Assembly (NCBI GenBank): GCA_905215125.1
Contig: CAJMOV010000152.1
Coordinates: 1 to 5,358 of the forward strand
Direction: 5' to 3'
Source: an uncultured bacterium
GTDB taxonomy: Bacteria > Bacillota > Clostridia > Oscillospirales > Butyricicoccaceae
Length of the DNA stretch: 5,358 bases
This document shows positions 4,568 through 5,358 of this stretch, piece after piece (within the stretch, counting starts at the first letter, position 1; every line of letters starts with the position of its first letter). The position numbers and the translations under genes were made by a program. Under the pieces are notes generated by a model. The model worked only from the letters and a program-made list of their open reading frames with translations, did not search any database and was not told where the DNA came from.

Positions 4568-4918
4568 TCACAGCGTCCCCTGATACCGCTTGGGCAGGGC
4601 GTGAAACAGGGCGGTCGCCGCCATAAGGGTCTCTCCCCTTTCCAGCTCCAGTCCCATTGTGGGAAAATATGCCGATATCCGATCAAGCTGTCTCTTGTAG
4701 CCTTCCGCCAGACGGCAGCCTTCTTCCGTCAAGACGATTTTACCGTAGCGTTCCTTTTCCACCCACCCCTTTTGCCGCATATTTTCCAGCATATGGGTTA
4801 CGGACGGCTTGGTCACCTTAAGCGTCCGCGCCACGTCGACGGAGGAGACCCCCCGCGAAGCGCCGGTAAGCTCATATATGACCACCAGATAACGCAGGTG
4901 TGTAAATTGAATTTCCAT
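4568..4918 (-). CDS. short DtxR/MntR-like (winged-helix) transcriptional regulator
   Basis: A 116-residue protein whose N-terminal half is a DtxR-type winged helix: HLRYLVVIYELTG (7-19), then the HTH SVDVARTLKVTKPSVTHMLENM (26-47), then the wing YGKIVLTEEGCRLAEGYKRQ (58-77). DtxR/MntR proteins use Fe(II) or Mn(II) as corepressor to shut off uptake genes such as feoAB. This one is shorter than MntR (about 140) or DtxR (about 226), lacks an SH3-like domain, and where MntR has the YRHE ligand histidine it reads YKRQ; the later Glu/Glu/His cluster also seems absent. It may sense metal differently or act as a MarR-like regulator. ATG at 4918 follows GGGGTG at 5-nt spacing. Its place just after the feo genes supports an iron role. 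Confidence 0.8.
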   Translation of the reverse strand: MEIQFTHLRYLVVIYELTGASRGVSSVDVARTLKVTKPSVTHMLENMRQKGWVEKERYGKIVLTEEGCRLAEGYKRQLDRISAYFPTMGLELERGETLMAATALFHALPKRYQGTL

Positions 4919-4953
4919 GTGTCACCCCGATTTTTCACGCAAAATATGGAGTA

Positions 4954-4986
4954 AGGGCGCGGGCAGCTTCCTTTTGCCCGCGCCCT
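4954..4986 (-). terminator. 11-bp GC-rich hairpin between the feo genes and the dtxR-like gene
   Basis: AGGGCGCGGGC (4954-4964) pairs with GCCCGCGCCCT (4976-4986) across an 11-nt loop. It begins 17 nt after the FeoB-associated stop codon. On the minus strand no immediate T-run follows, only a weak TATTTT further on, so it may be a partial terminator, an RNA-stabilising 3' end, or an attenuator reducing the downstream regulator. Confidence 0.55.
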
Positions 4987-5003
4987 CGAAGGAGGTTATG
5001 GCC

Positions 5004-5150
5004 TTACTTGTGACAGCAGCCGCCGCACTGGCTGCAGTCGCCGGTGCATTGGCCGCCCTTCTTGTGATTTTTCCACAGCGAGCGGATAGCCAGGGCGACA
5101 ACAGCCGCCAGCACCAATATCACAATGATGTTGATGAGCATACCGGGCAT
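5004..5150 (-). CDS. FeoB-associated Cys-rich membrane protein
   Basis: A 48-residue protein with one N-terminal membrane helix (about residues 4-22, LINIIVILVLAAVVALAIR), a basic stretch (SLWKNHKKGG) and a Cys-rich tail (CTGDCSQCGGCCHK) containing five cysteines. This layout is that of the FeoB-associated Cys-rich membrane protein family, which follows feoB in many Firmicutes and is thought to assist ferrous iron uptake, possibly by handling Fe(II) at the cytoplasmic face; the role is not established. I prefer ATG 5150 because the G-rich ribosome site (AAAGGGGGG) is 7 nt upstream; ATG 5156 would leave only 1 nt and would add two residues. The gene begins 29 nt after the feoB-like stop, consistent with one operon. 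A hairpin follows the gene. Confidence 0.88.
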   Translation of the reverse strand: MPGMLINIIVILVLAAVVALAIRSLWKNHKKGGQCTGDCSQCGGCCHK

Positions 5151-5179
5151 TGTCATGCCCCCCTTTCCACTGATAAAAA

Positions 5180-5302
5180 TTATTTTGAGGCTGCCGCTGA
5201 AACCGAGGTCAGGTGATGGGTCTCGCCCTGCGGCTTGTAGCCTTTACGGAACAGCAGGTAAATGAGCGCTGCCAGGGCGGCAAGAGCCACAACGGTCCAG
5301 AT
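5180..5302 (-). CDS. feoB: Probable FeoB ferrous iron transporter, C-terminal end (partial)
   Basis: About 40 residues up to a TAA stop at 5182-5180. They contain a terminal membrane helix (IWTVVALAALAALIYLLF) followed by a basic and polar cytoplasmic tail (RKGYKPQGETHHLTSVSAAA). FeoB proteins typically end with such a helix (GTVVA...YLLFRP-like) and a short tail, and the next gene is a FeoB-associated protein, which together make FeoB likely. FeoB is the GTPase-coupled Fe(II) importer of the inner membrane. The sequence is too short for a firm call. The frame continues to the window end, but the bases beyond 5302 encode unrelated RpoA sequence, so I end the feoB part at the apparent junction. 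Confidence 0.6.
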   Translation of the reverse strand: MWTVVALAALAALIYLLFRKGYKPQGETHHLTSVSAAASK

Positions 5303-5358
5303 GCCCAAAGTCGTGCCGTAGCCTCTTTCAAGAGGTTCTACGACAAACTTCCCGTAAT
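5303..5358 (-). pseudogene. rpoA: rpoA fragment fused in frame to the feoB tail (probable chimeric junction)
   Basis: The minus-strand frame reads YGKFVVEPLERGYGTTLG, a nearly invariant stretch near the N-terminus of bacterial RNA polymerase alpha (B. subtilis RpoA has FGKFVVEPLERGYGTTLG, then NSLRR, at about residues 20-40). Here the sequence switches after the final Gly (GGC, 5305-5303) to the hydrophobic helix of the feoB-like tail instead of NSLRR. The fragment has no start codon in the window. It most likely marks a misjoin at a contig end rather than a working fusion; a true recombination event cannot be excluded from sequence alone. Confidence 0.8.

Noticed and set aside
4919..5003. 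Separate promoter for the DtxR-like gene
   Set aside because: No convincing -35/-10 pair was found between the hairpin and the start codon, so read-through from the feo genes is the simpler explanation.
4998..5216. Plus-strand ORF (starting MALLVTAAAALAAV) with AGGAGG just upstream at 4990-4995, antisense to the FeoB-associated gene
   Set aside because: The spacing from AGGAGG to ATG is only two nt, the composition is a mirror of the Cys-rich gene on the other strand, and the minus-strand product is a clear family match.
1..5358. CRISPR arrays, tRNA or rRNA genes, insertion sequences, attachment sites
   Set aside because: No regularly spaced repeats, cloverleaf-like or rRNA segments, transposase motifs or terminal inverted repeats were seen on either strand.

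Overview
The window looks like chromosomal DNA from a moderately GC-rich, low-oxygen Gram-positive bacterium, most likely a gut-type Clostridia (Oscillospiraceae-like). This rests on strong AGGAGG ribosome sites, near-consensus TTGACA-N17-TATAAT promoters, a FeoB-associated Cys-rich membrane protein, a short DtxR-like regulator, a TIGR04076 protein and a DUF6110-like protein. The genus assignment is inference. Every gene I can support is on the minus strand, so transcription runs from right to left. It is essentially a metal-homeostasis locus.

In transcription order: (1) 5358-5004 holds the 3' end of a probable feoB (ferrous iron uptake) and the small FeoB-associated Cys-rich membrane protein. 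The outermost 56 bases do not fit feoB. They encode a stretch of RNA polymerase alpha subunit (YGKFVVEPLERGYGTTLG) joined in frame to the feoB tail, which most likely marks a chimeric contig end. (2) 4918-4568 is a short DtxR/MntR-like regulator that lacks the usual metal ligands. (3) 4536-4154 is a self-contained csoR unit: consensus promoter, operator, gene and intrinsic terminator. (4) 4153-3877 has no gene I can support. (5) 3876-3347 is a TIGR04076 Cys-rich protein with its own promoter and a strong terminator. (6) 3344-1218 is a P1B-type metal-transporting ATPase operon. It has a consensus promoter carrying two operators of the same type as csoR's, and a 57-residue membrane protein translationally coupled to the ATPase end. 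(7) 1183-1 is an AraC-family regulator with a promoter carrying GTTAG-N6-CTAAC type palindromes, followed by a TTG-started 26-residue membrane microprotein and the first 48 codons of a DUF6110-like protein that runs off the window.

The main regulatory inference is that the CsoR-family repressor controls both itself and the ATPase. The csoR promoter and the ATPase promoter share a module (TATACC-N6-GGTATATGTAYATTATACC) in which the repressor half-sites overlap the -10 box. The AraC unit has a different palindrome, resembling DtxR/IdeR-type sites, and so may belong to the iron side of the locus. The transported metal cannot be read with certainty: CsoR has the Cys-His-Cys copper-type ligand set, but the ATPase has CPC plus an HNAGS motif in its last helix, which is not the classical copper signature.
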